A DNA stretch of 53,701 nucleotides from Anaerolineaceae bacterium UBA6073 (GTDB lineage: Bacteria; Chloroflexota; Anaerolineae; Anaerolineales; Anaerolineaceae), in contig DIXT01000009.1 in NCBI GenBank assembly GCA_002436085.1, forward strand, positions 1 through 53,701, in the 5' to 3' direction. Below, in pieces: positions 35,162-43,460 of the stretch (positions are counted from its first letter, which is position 1; the number at the start of each line of letters is the position of its first letter). A program made the translations under genes and the position numbers. The notes below the pieces were generated by a model, which was given only the letters and a program-made list of their open reading frames with translations, ran no database searches and was not told where the DNA came from.

Positions 35162-35962
35162 TTAGGGGGTATGCCAGGCGTACAAGTATCCAATCTCAGC
35201 CTGGACAGGGTTCGCGTGCAGCCGCACCTGAAAGCCGGCATTTTGCAAATGCTCAGCCAGTTTTTGGTGGTTCTGCTGCGCGTCCAGCTCATGATACTCC
35301 ATGATGATCCTTTTGACTGCGCCAAGCGTCTCCGGGCTGGCTGAGAACAGGATAGGGTACTCGGCTCCTTCGCAGTCGAGCTTCAGAAGGTCGATGCCTT
35401 CAGGGGCAAATTCCTCCAGCAGCTGTCCAAGCGTGATGACCGGGACGCTCTGTCTACTCACAGCGGCAGTCTCAGAGAATTGGGTCTGCGCCTGTAAAGG
35501 CTCGCCGTTAGCGGCGTCCAAGGTCATCGCTCCAGCCCGGTTCCAAACGCCGGCGTTCACAGCTTGGGCGTTTCCAATGGAATTCAGCTTAAGATTTTCC
35601 TGCAGCAGGGCAAACGACGCGAAATTAGGTTCAAACGCCAGGACTTTTCCCTGCCCTGCTTGTTGTGCGGCAAAGACCGTAAACTCGCCGATGGCGGCGC
35701 CAATATCCACAATAGTCCAGTGGGGCTCAATCTCCGTGCCATAACGCGTGTAAAAGCGGTCCAGGAAAGTCTCTTTCACAGACCAGGCGTCCATGCGGCT
35801 GCGAACCAGCATATGCGTGTTTTTCCAGCGCAGGCGGAGCTGCACGGGCTCCAGAGCAGTTCCATGCAAGAACAGGCGTGCCAGTTTGCCCCAATCCCGG
35901 AAGCCGGAGCCCATCTCCAGCAGCGACCAGGCATAGTAAGTCCACTTCCGCAAAAAGCTCAT
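35162..35962 (-). CDS. FkbM-family methyltransferase
   Basis: The 266-residue product is a class I S-adenosylmethionine methyltransferase of the FkbM type, often O-methylating sugars or polyketides. Motifs: TIVDIGAAIGEFTVFAAQQ near residue 85 (SAM loop), VLAFEPNFASFALLQENLKLN (acidic ribose-binding residue, about 110-130), then DLLKLDCEGAEYPILF, the diagnostic FkbM segment. It overlaps the preceding methyltransferase gene by 4 bases. Operon context points to methylation of a glycan or its lipid carrier, but the acceptor is unknown. Confidence 0.85.
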   Translation of the reverse strand: MSFLRKWTYYAWSLLEMGSGFRDWGKLARLFLHGTALEPVQLRLRWKNTHMLVRSRMDAWSVKETFLDRFYTRYGTEIEPHWTIVDIGAAIGEFTVFAAQQAGQGKVLAFEPNFASFALLQENLKLNSIGNAQAVNAGVWNRAGAMTLDAANGEPLQAQTQFSETAAVSRQSVPVITLGQLLEEFAPEGIDLLKLDCEGAEYPILFSASPETLGAVKRIIMEYHELDAQQNHQKLAEHLQNAGFQVRLHANPVQAEIGYLYAWHTP

Positions 35963-36768
35963 ACGCGTTTCCTTGCGGCAAAGAAAGTGCAGGTGCCGTC
36001 CTCACAAAAGGGTTCGTCCAGCAGCGGTCGCAGGCGTTTATAGCGCAGGAATGGGTTTTTCCGGCTTGGGAAGAGCACCCATTTCCCAAAAAGCTTTTTC
36101 CAAAGCAAATTTGGCAGGCCAGCAGCGTGCCCGCGTTCCAACATGCGCATTGCCCAGAGCGGGAAATAATTCCAGTGCTCCACTTCAGCAAAGCCTGCGC
36201 GTTTCAAGCGTTCCGTCCACACTTCAGGTGCGTCCAGATTGTAATGCCGGGCTATCTTATTAAACAAAACTGAATATCGTTTAGCTGCGCCCCGCAAACC
36301 AAGCTTGCGCAGAACCATGCAGCCCCACAGCTCGGTCCTAAAGCGGTGATTTGGCACCGCGAAGTAGAAAACCCCATCAGGCGTGAGAGCCCGGCTGATT
36401 TCAGCCAGCACAGGCTGCACATCCATGATGTGCTCAAGCACGGAATTGCTTATGGCGCATGGAAAGCTTGCATCCCCGACAGGCAGCGCCGCGCCTTGAG
36501 CCTGCACCAACAGCCGGTAAACCCCAAGGGCTGCAGCTTCCCTGATTGGTTCATACCATGGATCGATACCCAGGCTGTGCGAGCCGGTGCCAAGCGCGTC
36601 TGCGAAATTCCCGTCCCCCGCGCCAATATCCAGAATCGGGGCGCGCAGTTCCAAACGGGCATACAGGCTGTGCTCTACCGCGCGCAGCATCCCCCGGAAA
36701 TAGGGCAGCGTGGAGAGGTGCTTCCAGGCGATTTCGTCCAACTGGTACGGGGTCAAATTCGAATTCAT
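35959..36768 (-). CDS. Class I SAM-dependent methyltransferase (Methyltransf_11 type)
   Basis: The 269-residue protein shows the SAM-binding motif APILDIGAGDGNFADALG near residue 45, SLGIDPWYEPI as the acidic strand-2 motif, and CAISNSVLEHIMDVQPVLAEISRALTPDGVFYFAVPNHRF at positions about 110-150, typical of Methyltransf_11 enzymes. The C-terminal part is less conserved and has a hydrophobic stretch. It overlaps both neighbours (the GT4 and FkbM-type genes) by 4 bases. A role in modifying the surface glycan is inferred from context. Substrate unknown. Confidence 0.85.
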   Translation of the reverse strand: MNSNLTPYQLDEIAWKHLSTLPYFRGMLRAVEHSLYARLELRAPILDIGAGDGNFADALGTGSHSLGIDPWYEPIREAAALGVYRLLVQAQGAALPVGDASFPCAISNSVLEHIMDVQPVLAEISRALTPDGVFYFAVPNHRFRTELWGCMVLRKLGLRGAAKRYSVLFNKIARHYNLDAPEVWTERLKRAGFAEVEHWNYFPLWAMRMLERGHAAGLPNLLWKKLFGKWVLFPSRKNPFLRYKRLRPLLDEPFCEDGTCTFFAARKRV

Positions 36769-37913
36769 GCCAGCAGCGCCTCAAATAGCGCTTGATATCG
36801 AAGCGCGGTTTCTGCAATTCCAAAGTTTGAGAGGTATTCTTGTGGAATGGGATAGGCGTGCCTGCCTTCGGCAAGCACGGAACAAATCGCGTCCGCCAGC
36901 GCTAAAGAATCGCGCGGGGGGACGATGCGTCCGAAGCCGGTCTTCAGCACCGGCTGGCGCACGCCCGGCAAGTCAGAGGCGACCACCGGCGTGCCCTGCA
37001 GCATGGCTTCGATCTGTACAATGCCAAATGACTCCGTGCTGTTCAGGCTGGAGAAGACCAGCAAATCGCACGCACCAAAGAATGCCCGGAAATCCTCATC
37101 GCTTAGGTAGCCAACAGACTGCCAGCGGTCTCCCAGCGGTTTCGTCAGCTTTTCGATACGGGCCTGGTATTTCTCCTCCCCAACCACGCCTTTCCAGGTC
37201 CCAGCGTGGACAATCCGCGCGGTCGGGAAACGCTGGAGCACTTGCGGCATGGCTTCAAGCAGGTATTCATATCCTTTTTCAGCCGCGGCTCTGCCCGCCA
37301 ACCCAAGGATACGCTCCTCCTCAGCGATGCCAAATCTCTGCTTAAAGCGCCGTACGTCCGCCGGGTCCGCCTTATTCAGCGCAACCGGGATAGGAACCTC
37401 ACGGATTTTCTGTATATGGGGATGCAGCCAGCGGGAATTTTCGGCATAATCCAGGGAATTCTGCACAATTAGGTCCGCCATGCCCAACACCCTTGCGCTG
37501 AGGGATTGCGTTACGGAAGCTGCCAATCGGTTAAAACACCCGCCTTGAATGTTTAAATCGCAGTGATAAGTCACGATCAAGGGTTTATGCTGTGTTTTCG
37601 CTTCGCGCGACAATAGAAGCGCCTCGAATTGCGGGAGATGCAGGTTCACAGTGTCCGCCCAGGCTGTCCATTTTCGCGCTGTTTTCAGCAATCCCGGCAT
37701 CAAAACGCCCTTGGAGAGATGCCAGCGCACCGGTTCGCGCACGACCTGAAAGCCTTGCAGTACCTCTTCCCGAGCTAAATCCGGCTTGTATTGCGAGGTC
37801 AGCACCACCACTTCGTGCCCCAGCTCCACCAGACCCTGAGCCAGCCGATACGCGTAGACCGACAGACCCGAGGAATACGGTGTGAAGTACGTGGAGGCAA
37901 TCAGCACTTTCAC
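36765..37913 (-). CDS. GT4-family glycosyltransferase
   Basis: The 382-residue GT-B enzyme has an N-terminal acceptor domain (TPYSSGLSVYAYRLAQGLVELGHEVVVLTSQ, first 40 residues), the domain-crossing GLAGRAAAEKGYEYLLEAM near residue 210, and the nucleotide-sugar E-x7-E motif in STESFGIVQIEAMLQGTPVVAS near 300. It is cytoplasmic and would add a sugar from a nucleotide donor to a lipid-linked acceptor or glycan. It overlaps the LPTD-like gene and the following methyltransferase gene by 4 bases each. Donor sugar unknown. Confidence 0.9.
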   Translation of the reverse strand: MKVLIASTYFTPYSSGLSVYAYRLAQGLVELGHEVVVLTSQYKPDLAREEVLQGFQVVREPVRWHLSKGVLMPGLLKTARKWTAWADTVNLHLPQFEALLLSREAKTQHKPLIVTYHCDLNIQGGCFNRLAASVTQSLSARVLGMADLIVQNSLDYAENSRWLHPHIQKIREVPIPVALNKADPADVRRFKQRFGIAEEERILGLAGRAAAEKGYEYLLEAMPQVLQRFPTARIVHAGTWKGVVGEEKYQARIEKLTKPLGDRWQSVGYLSDEDFRAFFGACDLLVFSSLNSTESFGIVQIEAMLQGTPVVASDLPGVRQPVLKTGFGRIVPPRDSLALADAICSVLAEGRHAYPIPQEYLSNFGIAETALRYQALFEALLA

Positions 37914-38932
37914 TCAGTTTCCTCCTGCTGCCGCTTCCAATGCAATGCTTTCCTGCTCAGCTTCCCCAGGCTGTCGCCCAACAGGTAAATGCCGAGCATC
38001 CCCAGCAAGCTGGTGACCAGGAACTGCACCGCGTGCAGAATCAGCGCGATCACCAGCGCGGTCGATTGGTCCACGCCCAAAATGCTGAACGCAGCAACGT
38101 TGGCAGCTTCGTAAACGCCCATGCTTGCCGGCGCGGTCGGAAGAGCATTCGCGAAAGCGCTGCCAGAGGTCACAAAAATACCCCACCACCATTGGCTTTG
38201 CGGGATTAGGGCGCGCGTCAAAACCCATACTTCCCCCATCGAAGACGCCCAACTGGCAGCCAGCAGAAGCAGCGCCACGAAGAAACGCCCCGGGCGCAGT
38301 AAAATTTGGAATCCTTCCAGAAAACTGAGCAAACGCGGCAGAAGAGCTGACAAACGCGGTTTTTTCGTCCAGCGGGCTGTAAGGTAATCCGATAGACGCT
38401 GCTTATTCCTGGCAGCCAGTGCTGCGCCTAACATTCCGACCACTGTCAGCACAAGGATGATGACCGCCAGGTTTTTGACAGATTGGTTTGTAACAACCAG
38501 GGGCAGACTAACCAGAAAGAAAAACGCCGCCAGGAAAAAATCGAGAACCCTTTCCGTAACAATGCTGGCGAAAACCGGTAAAAAACCTGTCTTTCCTCTG
38601 CCTGCCAGAAGCGCGGCGCGTCCAAACTCCCCCAGCTTAAACGGAAGCACGTTGTTCAGCAGGTAGCCGGCGTTCATCCCAAAAAAAGCTTCGCTAAAGC
38701 TGAATTTCCCTTCCAGCAAAAAGAACCAGCAGATCACACGCAAAAACAGGGACAAACCAAAAAGCGCCAGGACAAGCAGCAGGTTTGCCGCGGAAATCTG
38801 CGTAAAAGCCTTGCCAACCTGTGAAAAATCGATCTGCCTGCCAAGAAAATAAACTGCCGCTGCGGTGACAAGGAGCGGCAGCAGCCAACGTAAAATGCTT
38901 ATCAGGCGGCGGTTATTGTCCTCCTGCGGCAT
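37910..38932 (-). CDS. LPTD/UPF0104-family membrane protein (flippase-like)
   Basis: The 340-residue protein has about eight transmembrane helices and the family signature: LRVICWFFLLEGKFSFSEAFFGMNAGYLLNNVLPFKLGEFGRAALL (about 60-105) and SIVTERVLDFF. The family includes the membrane part of lysylphosphatidylglycerol synthase (which flips the lipid) and AglD-like proteins tied to archaeal glycosylation. In this operon a lipid-linked sugar flippase or related translocation role is a reasonable inference. Its start shares one base with the lepA stop, and its end overlaps the GT4 gene by 4 bases. Confidence 0.85.
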   Translation of the reverse strand: MPQEDNNRRLISILRWLLPLLVTAAAVYFLGRQIDFSQVGKAFTQISAANLLLVLALFGLSLFLRVICWFFLLEGKFSFSEAFFGMNAGYLLNNVLPFKLGEFGRAALLAGRGKTGFLPVFASIVTERVLDFFLAAFFFLVSLPLVVTNQSVKNLAVIILVLTVVGMLGAALAARNKQRLSDYLTARWTKKPRLSALLPRLLSFLEGFQILLRPGRFFVALLLLAASWASSMGEVWVLTRALIPQSQWWWGIFVTSGSAFANALPTAPASMGVYEAANVAAFSILGVDQSTALVIALILHAVQFLVTSLLGMLGIYLLGDSLGKLSRKALHWKRQQEETE

Positions 38933-40725
38933 CAGTTCTCCAACTTTAGAATAGCCATGAACGCTTCCTGCGGAATTTCCACGCTCCCGACCATCTTCAT
39001 GCGTTTTTTGCCTTTTTTTTGTTTTTCCAGCAGCTTTTTCTTGCGTGTGATATCACCGCCGTAGCATTTCGCCAGCACGTCCTTGCGCAGCGCCTTAACG
39101 TTCGCACGGGAGATAACCCTGCCCTGCGAATAGGCCTGTATCGGGATGACAAACAACTGCTGCGGGATGATTTCTTTCAGCTTGCTGACCAGCGCCTGGC
39201 CTTTGTGGTAGGCGTCGTCCTTATGCACAATGGCGGTGAGCGCGTCGACTTTTTCTTCGTTCAGCAGAAACTCGACTTTGACAAGGTTGCCCGCCCGGTA
39301 TTCCAGAAACTGGTAGTCCATCGAAGCGTAGCCGCGCGTGCCGGATTTCAGCAGGTCAAAAAAGTCCACAATAATCTCAGAAAGCGGGATTTCAAAATTC
39401 AGTTGGACGCGGTTGCTCGCAGGGTATTCTTCGGAGACATACACGCCGCGCTTGCGCCGCACCAGGTCCATCACCACGCCGTAGTACTCGGTTGGGGAAA
39501 ATACGTTCAGTTCCATCCAGGGTTCGCGGATTTCGGTGATTAAACCTTCATCCGGCAGGTCCGCCGGAGAATCCACGATGATGGTTTTACCGGTTACCAG
39601 TTGAACCTCGTATTCTACGGAGGGCGCGGTAAAGACCACGTCCAGGTTGTATTCCCGCTCCAGGCGCTCCTGGATGATTTCCATGTGGAACAGCCCCAAA
39701 AAGCCGCAGCGGAAGCCAAAGTTCAGCGCTTCGCTCGTCTCAGGTTCGTAAACCAGCGAGGCGTCATTTAATTGCAGTTTTTCCAGTGCTTCCTTGAGGT
39801 TGGGGTAATCTTCCCCTTCGGTCGGGTACACGCCGGCATACACCATTGGCTTGGCCTGGCGGTAACCAGGCACCGGGCTTGCCGCCGGTTGAAGCGCGTT
39901 GGTAATCGTATCGCCTACCCGGCATTCCGAAACAGTCTTCAAGCCAGTGGCAATATAGCCAACGTCGCCCGCTTCAAGCTTATCAATCGGTAACATGCTT
40001 GGGGAGAAAATCCCGATTTCAACTGGCTGGACGCGGATTCCGTTCGCCATCATCATGACCTTATCCGCGCCTGTCAGATGACCGTCAAATACACGCACAT
40101 AAGCGATGACACCCTTGTAAGAATCATAATGAGAGTCAAAAATTAGCGCGCGGAGTGGTTCGTTAATATTACGGTGCGGCGCGGGGATTTTTTGCGCGAT
40201 GGCGTCCAGAACTAGATCGACGTTATAACCGGTTTTTGCGCTTATTGCAATGATTTCTTCTTCAGCCACGCCTAGCAGGATATTCAGGTCTTTCTTGACT
40301 GACTCTACCTGCGCGCTGGGGAGGTCAATCTTATTGATTACCGGAATGATGACCAGGTTTGCATCCAGGGCAAGGTAAAGGTTGGCGAGCGTTTGGGCTT
40401 CAATTCCCTGGGTGGCATCAACAACCAGCACCGCGCCTTCACACGCATACAGCGCGCGGCTGACTTCGTAGTTGAAGTCTACATGTCCGGGGGTGTCAAT
40501 CAAGTTAAATTCATAATCCTGAGCGTCGCGGCTGTGGTAGGTCATCCTTACTGCGGAGGCTTTGATCGTGACGCCTTTTTCCCGCTCCAGATCCATGGTA
40601 TCAAGCACTTGCTCGGTCATGTCGCGGTCCGAAATGGTGCCTGTCAACTGCAGCATCCGGTCCGCCAGAGTGGACTTGCCGTGATCTACATGCGCGATGA
40701 TACAAAAATTGCGGATTTTTTCCAT
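38932..40725 (-). CDS. lepA: Elongation factor 4 (LepA)
   Basis: A ribosome-associated GTPase implicated in initiation, back-translocation and stress. The 597-residue protein is full length, with P-loop AHVDHGKSTLADRML, switch I EREKGVTIKASAV, G3 DTPGHVDF and G4 NKIDLP. Domains II, III and V resemble EF-G. The C-terminal LepA-specific domain ends KKLLEKQKKGKKRMKMVG. It lies 26 bases downstream of tlyA on the same strand. A TATACT -10-like hexamer 10 bases before the ATG and no Shine-Dalgarno suggest its own near-leaderless start. It heads the ten-gene block, and the LPTD-like gene starts at its stop codon. Confidence 0.97.
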   Translation of the reverse strand: MEKIRNFCIIAHVDHGKSTLADRMLQLTGTISDRDMTEQVLDTMDLEREKGVTIKASAVRMTYHSRDAQDYEFNLIDTPGHVDFNYEVSRALYACEGAVLVVDATQGIEAQTLANLYLALDANLVIIPVINKIDLPSAQVESVKKDLNILLGVAEEEIIAISAKTGYNVDLVLDAIAQKIPAPHRNINEPLRALIFDSHYDSYKGVIAYVRVFDGHLTGADKVMMMANGIRVQPVEIGIFSPSMLPIDKLEAGDVGYIATGLKTVSECRVGDTITNALQPAASPVPGYRQAKPMVYAGVYPTEGEDYPNLKEALEKLQLNDASLVYEPETSEALNFGFRCGFLGLFHMEIIQERLEREYNLDVVFTAPSVEYEVQLVTGKTIIVDSPADLPDEGLITEIREPWMELNVFSPTEYYGVVMDLVRRKRGVYVSEEYPASNRVQLNFEIPLSEIIVDFFDLLKSGTRGYASMDYQFLEYRAGNLVKVEFLLNEEKVDALTAIVHKDDAYHKGQALVSKLKEIIPQQLFVIPIQAYSQGRVISRANVKALRKDVLAKCYGGDITRKKKLLEKQKKGKKRMKMVGSVEIPQEAFMAILKLEN

Positions 40726-40735
40726 AAGCGGATTG

Positions 40736-40741
40736 AGTATA
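40736..40741 (-). promoter_or_regulatory. Candidate -10 for lepA, near-leaderless
   Basis: Minus strand TATACT ends 10 bases before the lepA ATG, with a TCGAAA -35-like hexamer (40760-40765) at 18-base spacing inside the end of tlyA. The predicted leader is about 4 bases, with no ribosome-binding site. Confidence 0.4.
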
Positions 40742-40751
40742 ATCTATTTCT

Positions 40752-41546
40752 TCAGTCAGTTTCGAGGGGGATTACCCGTGCGATAGCCTCGCTGATGTCA
40801 AGGCTTTCCCCGCCGTCGCCCAGCCGCAGCCAAAGTAAAAATTCAGTATTTCCGTCGGAACCGGTAATCGGCGAGGTAATAAGACCTGCCAGCGTATAGC
40901 CCAAGGCGCGGGCTTGCGTCAGGACGTGTTCCAAAACCTGGGCATGGACCTCTTTATCCCGGATTACCCCGTGGTGTTTCTTCACTTCCTCCCTGCCGGC
41001 CTCAAACTGCGGTTTCACCAGCGCGATGACCTCGCCCGGTTTCCCCTCAAACCACTCCTTGACTGCCGGCAGGATGAAGTCCAGCGAAATGAAGGACACA
41101 TCAATGGTGACCAATTCAGGGGTTTCAGGCAGTTGGCGCAGTTGGCGGGCGTTGGTGCGGTCCATGACAACCACAAGCGGGTGATTGCGCAGGCTGGTGT
41201 GCAGCTCGTCCTGCCCCACGTCAATCGCGAAAACCTTGCTTGCGCCGCGCTGCAGCAGGCAGTCGGTAAACCCTCCCGTGGACGCGCCAACGTCCGCGCA
41301 CACCCTGGCCAGTGGGCTGACCTTAAAGGTTTCAAGGGCTGCCTTAAGCTTTGCGCCCGCCCGGGAGACAAATTCCGGCTGCGCCAGCAGCGCCAGGGAG
41401 CAGTCCGGCTGCACGAGTTGCGACGCTTTTACAGCAATCGAACCGTTTACTTTGATGAGCCCTTCATCGATTGCCCGTTGGGCTCTGCTGCGAGTTTCCA
41501 CGAGCCCCTGGTTTACCAGGTGTTGGTCCAGCCGTATCTTTTTCAT
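40752..41546 (-). CDS. tlyA: TlyA-family rRNA methyltransferase / hemolysin-like protein
   Basis: The 264-residue protein has an N-terminal S4 RNA-binding domain (IRLDQHLVNQGLVETRSRAQRAIDEGLIKVNG, first 40 residues) and an FtsJ-like methyltransferase domain with CADVGASTGGFTDCLLQRGASKVFAIDVG (about 84-112) and LVTIDVSFISLDFILP. TlyA of mycobacteria 2'-O-methylates 16S and 23S rRNA and determines capreomycin sensitivity. The same target is likely here but unproven. The ATG at 41546 is chosen from the family start. A TACAAT -10-like hexamer ends 6 bases before it. Divergent from the UbiA gene. Confidence 0.92.
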   Translation of the reverse strand: MKKIRLDQHLVNQGLVETRSRAQRAIDEGLIKVNGSIAVKASQLVQPDCSLALLAQPEFVSRAGAKLKAALETFKVSPLARVCADVGASTGGFTDCLLQRGASKVFAIDVGQDELHTSLRNHPLVVVMDRTNARQLRQLPETPELVTIDVSFISLDFILPAVKEWFEGKPGEVIALVKPQFEAGREEVKKHHGVIRDKEVHAQVLEHVLTQARALGYTLAGLITSPITGSDGNTEFLLWLRLGDGGESLDISEAIARVIPLETD

Positions 41547-41552
41547 GCTTCT

Positions 41553-41558
41553 ATTGTA
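41553..41558 (-). promoter_or_regulatory. Candidate -10 for tlyA, leaderless layout
   Basis: Minus strand TACAAT ends 6 bases before the tlyA ATG. Transcription would begin at about the first base of the start codon. No Shine-Dalgarno and no clear -35. Confidence 0.4.
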
Positions 41559-41584
41559 TCCGCTAATACCAGCTCTGCTATTTT

Positions 41585-41614
41585 TTGAAGTCAATATAAG
41601 CTTTGTGATAAGAT
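41585..41614 (+). promoter_or_regulatory. Candidate promoter of the UbiA-mvk-ipk operon, leaderless layout
   Basis: TTGAAG (41585-41590), an 18-base spacer, TAAGAT (41609-41614). The predicted start falls at about the GTG codon at 41622. No ribosome-binding site is present. Confidence 0.45.
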
Positions 41615-41621
41615 AATTCCC

Positions 41622-42491
41622 GTGAGCGCTTATCTTGAGACCTTGCGTCCGAAGCAATGGATAAAAAACCTGGTGATTTTTGCGGGTTTGGTTTTCGACC
41701 GGCAGCTCCTGAATTTGGAGCCGCTGCTGCGCGTTTTAGCCGCGGCGCTTCTATTCTGCCTGGTTTCAGGGCTTACCTACATAGTAAACGACATTCTGGA
41801 CGTTGAAGCCGACCGTCTGCATCCCCAGAAGAAAAATCGCCCGATTGCGAGCGGCAGGTTGAGCTTGGGCAAGGCTCGCATTTTTGCCGCAACCCTGGCG
41901 CTGATCAGCTTCCCTGCGTCATTCGCTCTCTCAATAAACTTTGGGATTATTTGCGTGGTCTACACCGCGTTAATGCTCTCGTACTCCAAATGGCTGAAGA
42001 AAATCATCCTGATTGACGTCATGGTGATAGCCCTTGGCTTTGTGCTGCGGGTGGCAGCCGGCGTGATGGTGATTAAGGTAAACTACTTTTCCCCATGGTT
42101 GTTCGTACTCACCACGCTCCTCGCGCTGTATCTCGGTTTTGGTAAACGTTTGTCGGAAATCAAGCTGCTGGAAGATCAGGCTGGCCAACACCGCGAGGTG
42201 CTGTACGGATACACAGTGCCGCTGCTCAATAACCTGCTCGTGGCCTTGTTGAGCGGGATCCTTATCACCTACTGCCTATACACCTTTTCCTCCCACCCGG
42301 ATGGCGCGAACACCATGATGATGCTCACGATTCCTTTCGTCCTGTATGGGATTTTCCGCTACATGGTCATCCTGCAGAACAGCGACCTGGCATCTTCGCC
42401 TGAGGAAGTGCTCTTGAAGGATTGGCCGCTGAAAATCACCGTCGCATTATGGGCTATTTCGGTTGTAATCGTTCTGTACCTGTTCTCTTAA
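41622..42491 (+). CDS. UbiA-family prenyltransferase, decaprenyl-phosphate phosphoribosyltransferase-like
   Basis: The 289-residue, about nine-helix protein carries RPKQWIKN at the N-terminus and the Asp-rich motif NDILDVEADRLHPQKKNRPI (about 57-76), plus a second GKRLSEIK segment and the late SPEEVLLKDWPLKI. These fit the DPPR synthase subgroup of UbiA, which in mycobacteria couples PRPP to decaprenyl phosphate to start the lipid-linked arabinose/ribose donor. The identification is by motif. The genes for later epimerisation (dprE1, dprE2) are not in the window. The GTG start is supported by the RPKQW position and the promoter. It is followed 9 bases later by mevalonate kinase. Confidence 0.8.
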   Translation: MSAYLETLRPKQWIKNLVIFAGLVFDRQLLNLEPLLRVLAAALLFCLVSGLTYIVNDILDVEADRLHPQKKNRPIASGRLSLGKARIFAATLALISFPASFALSINFGIICVVYTALMLSYSKWLKKIILIDVMVIALGFVLRVAAGVMVIKVNYFSPWLFVLTTLLALYLGFGKRLSEIKLLEDQAGQHREVLYGYTVPLLNNLLVALLSGILITYCLYTFSSHPDGANTMMMLTIPFVLYGIFRYMVILQNSDLASSPEEVLLKDWPLKITVALWAISVVIVLYLFS

Positions 42492-42500
42492 GGAGTACCA

Positions 42501-43460
42501 ATGCCGGCGATTGCTGCTAGCGCTTGCGCAAAACTGATTTTATTAGGCGAGCACGCTGTGGTTTACGGCGAACCCGCCCTGGCGATTCCCTTTTCCGGTT
42601 TGCGCGCCCGCGCGGCGGTAGAAGCATGGATCGGAGTTCCCGCTGGCAGAATCCACATCTTCGCGCGCGAGCTGGATTTGGACGATGAATTGTCCGCTCT
42701 GCCAGAAAATAACCTTGTCAGGCACTCGCTCAGCCTGGTGCTGGCGGAGATGGGGATTGAGCGCCTGCCGACCTGTAAACTGAACATAAGCAGCGAGATT
42801 CCCATCTCAGCCGGTTTGGGAGCCAGCGCGGCGCTGGCTGTGGCTGTGATGCGCGCCTTTTCTGCCTTTCTTGGGCATCCGCTCGACCCTGAACGCCTGA
42901 ACGCGCTGGCATTTAAATCAGAAACCTTGATGCACGGCACGCCTTCCGGCATAGACAATTCCGTAGTGGTTTATGAACAGCCGATTCTCTTCGCCAGATC
43001 GCAAGAGTTTCAAGTCATCAGACCGGCTGCGGACCTGCACTTTCTGGTGGCGGACAGCGGCGTGAAAAAAGCCACTGCCCTGACCGTCAACCAGCTTGCG
43101 CAAGACTACGCGCAAAACCCGGGCGAAATTGGCTCTATTATTCACGATATCGGTGAGCTGAGCATGGAAGGTGTGCGCGCGCTGACTCTTGGAGACCAAT
43201 CTGCGCTGGGGGCAGCCCTGAACGCAAACCAGGAATTGCTCGCGTGGCTAAATTTATCCTGCCCCGAACTGGATGTGCTGATTCAGGCTGCCCGGTCTGC
43301 CGGGGCTTTGGGAGCCAAACTGACCGGCGGCGGCAAAGGCGGGCACATGTTAGCGCTGGTACAGCCCGAGAAGTTGGACCAGGTGCGCGAGGCATTGCTG
43401 CAAGCCGGCGCGCCGCATGTCTACCATACCATCCTGAAGCAGGAAACCCTCGATGTCTGA
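42501..43460 (+). CDS. mvk: Mevalonate kinase
   Basis: A GHMP-family kinase that phosphorylates mevalonate at C5 in isoprenoid synthesis. The 319 residues show GEHAVVYGEPALAIP at the N-terminus, PISAGLGASAALAVAVMRAF near 95 (ATP loop), HGTPSGIDNSVVVYE near 145 (with the family Asp), and KLTGGGKGGHMLALV near 275. All fit mevalonate kinase rather than homoserine or galactokinase. AAGGAG lies 6 bases before the ATG and overlaps the UbiA stop. The gene overlaps ipk by 8 bases. The pairing indicates a mevalonate route in this bacterium. Confidence 0.93.
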   Translation: MPAIAASACAKLILLGEHAVVYGEPALAIPFSGLRARAAVEAWIGVPAGRIHIFARELDLDDELSALPENNLVRHSLSLVLAEMGIERLPTCKLNISSEIPISAGLGASAALAVAVMRAFSAFLGHPLDPERLNALAFKSETLMHGTPSGIDNSVVVYEQPILFARSQEFQVIRPAADLHFLVADSGVKKATALTVNQLAQDYAQNPGEIGSIIHDIGELSMEGVRALTLGDQSALGAALNANQELLAWLNLSCPELDVLIQAARSAGALGAKLTGGGKGGHMLALVQPEKLDQVREALLQAGAPHVYHTILKQETLDV

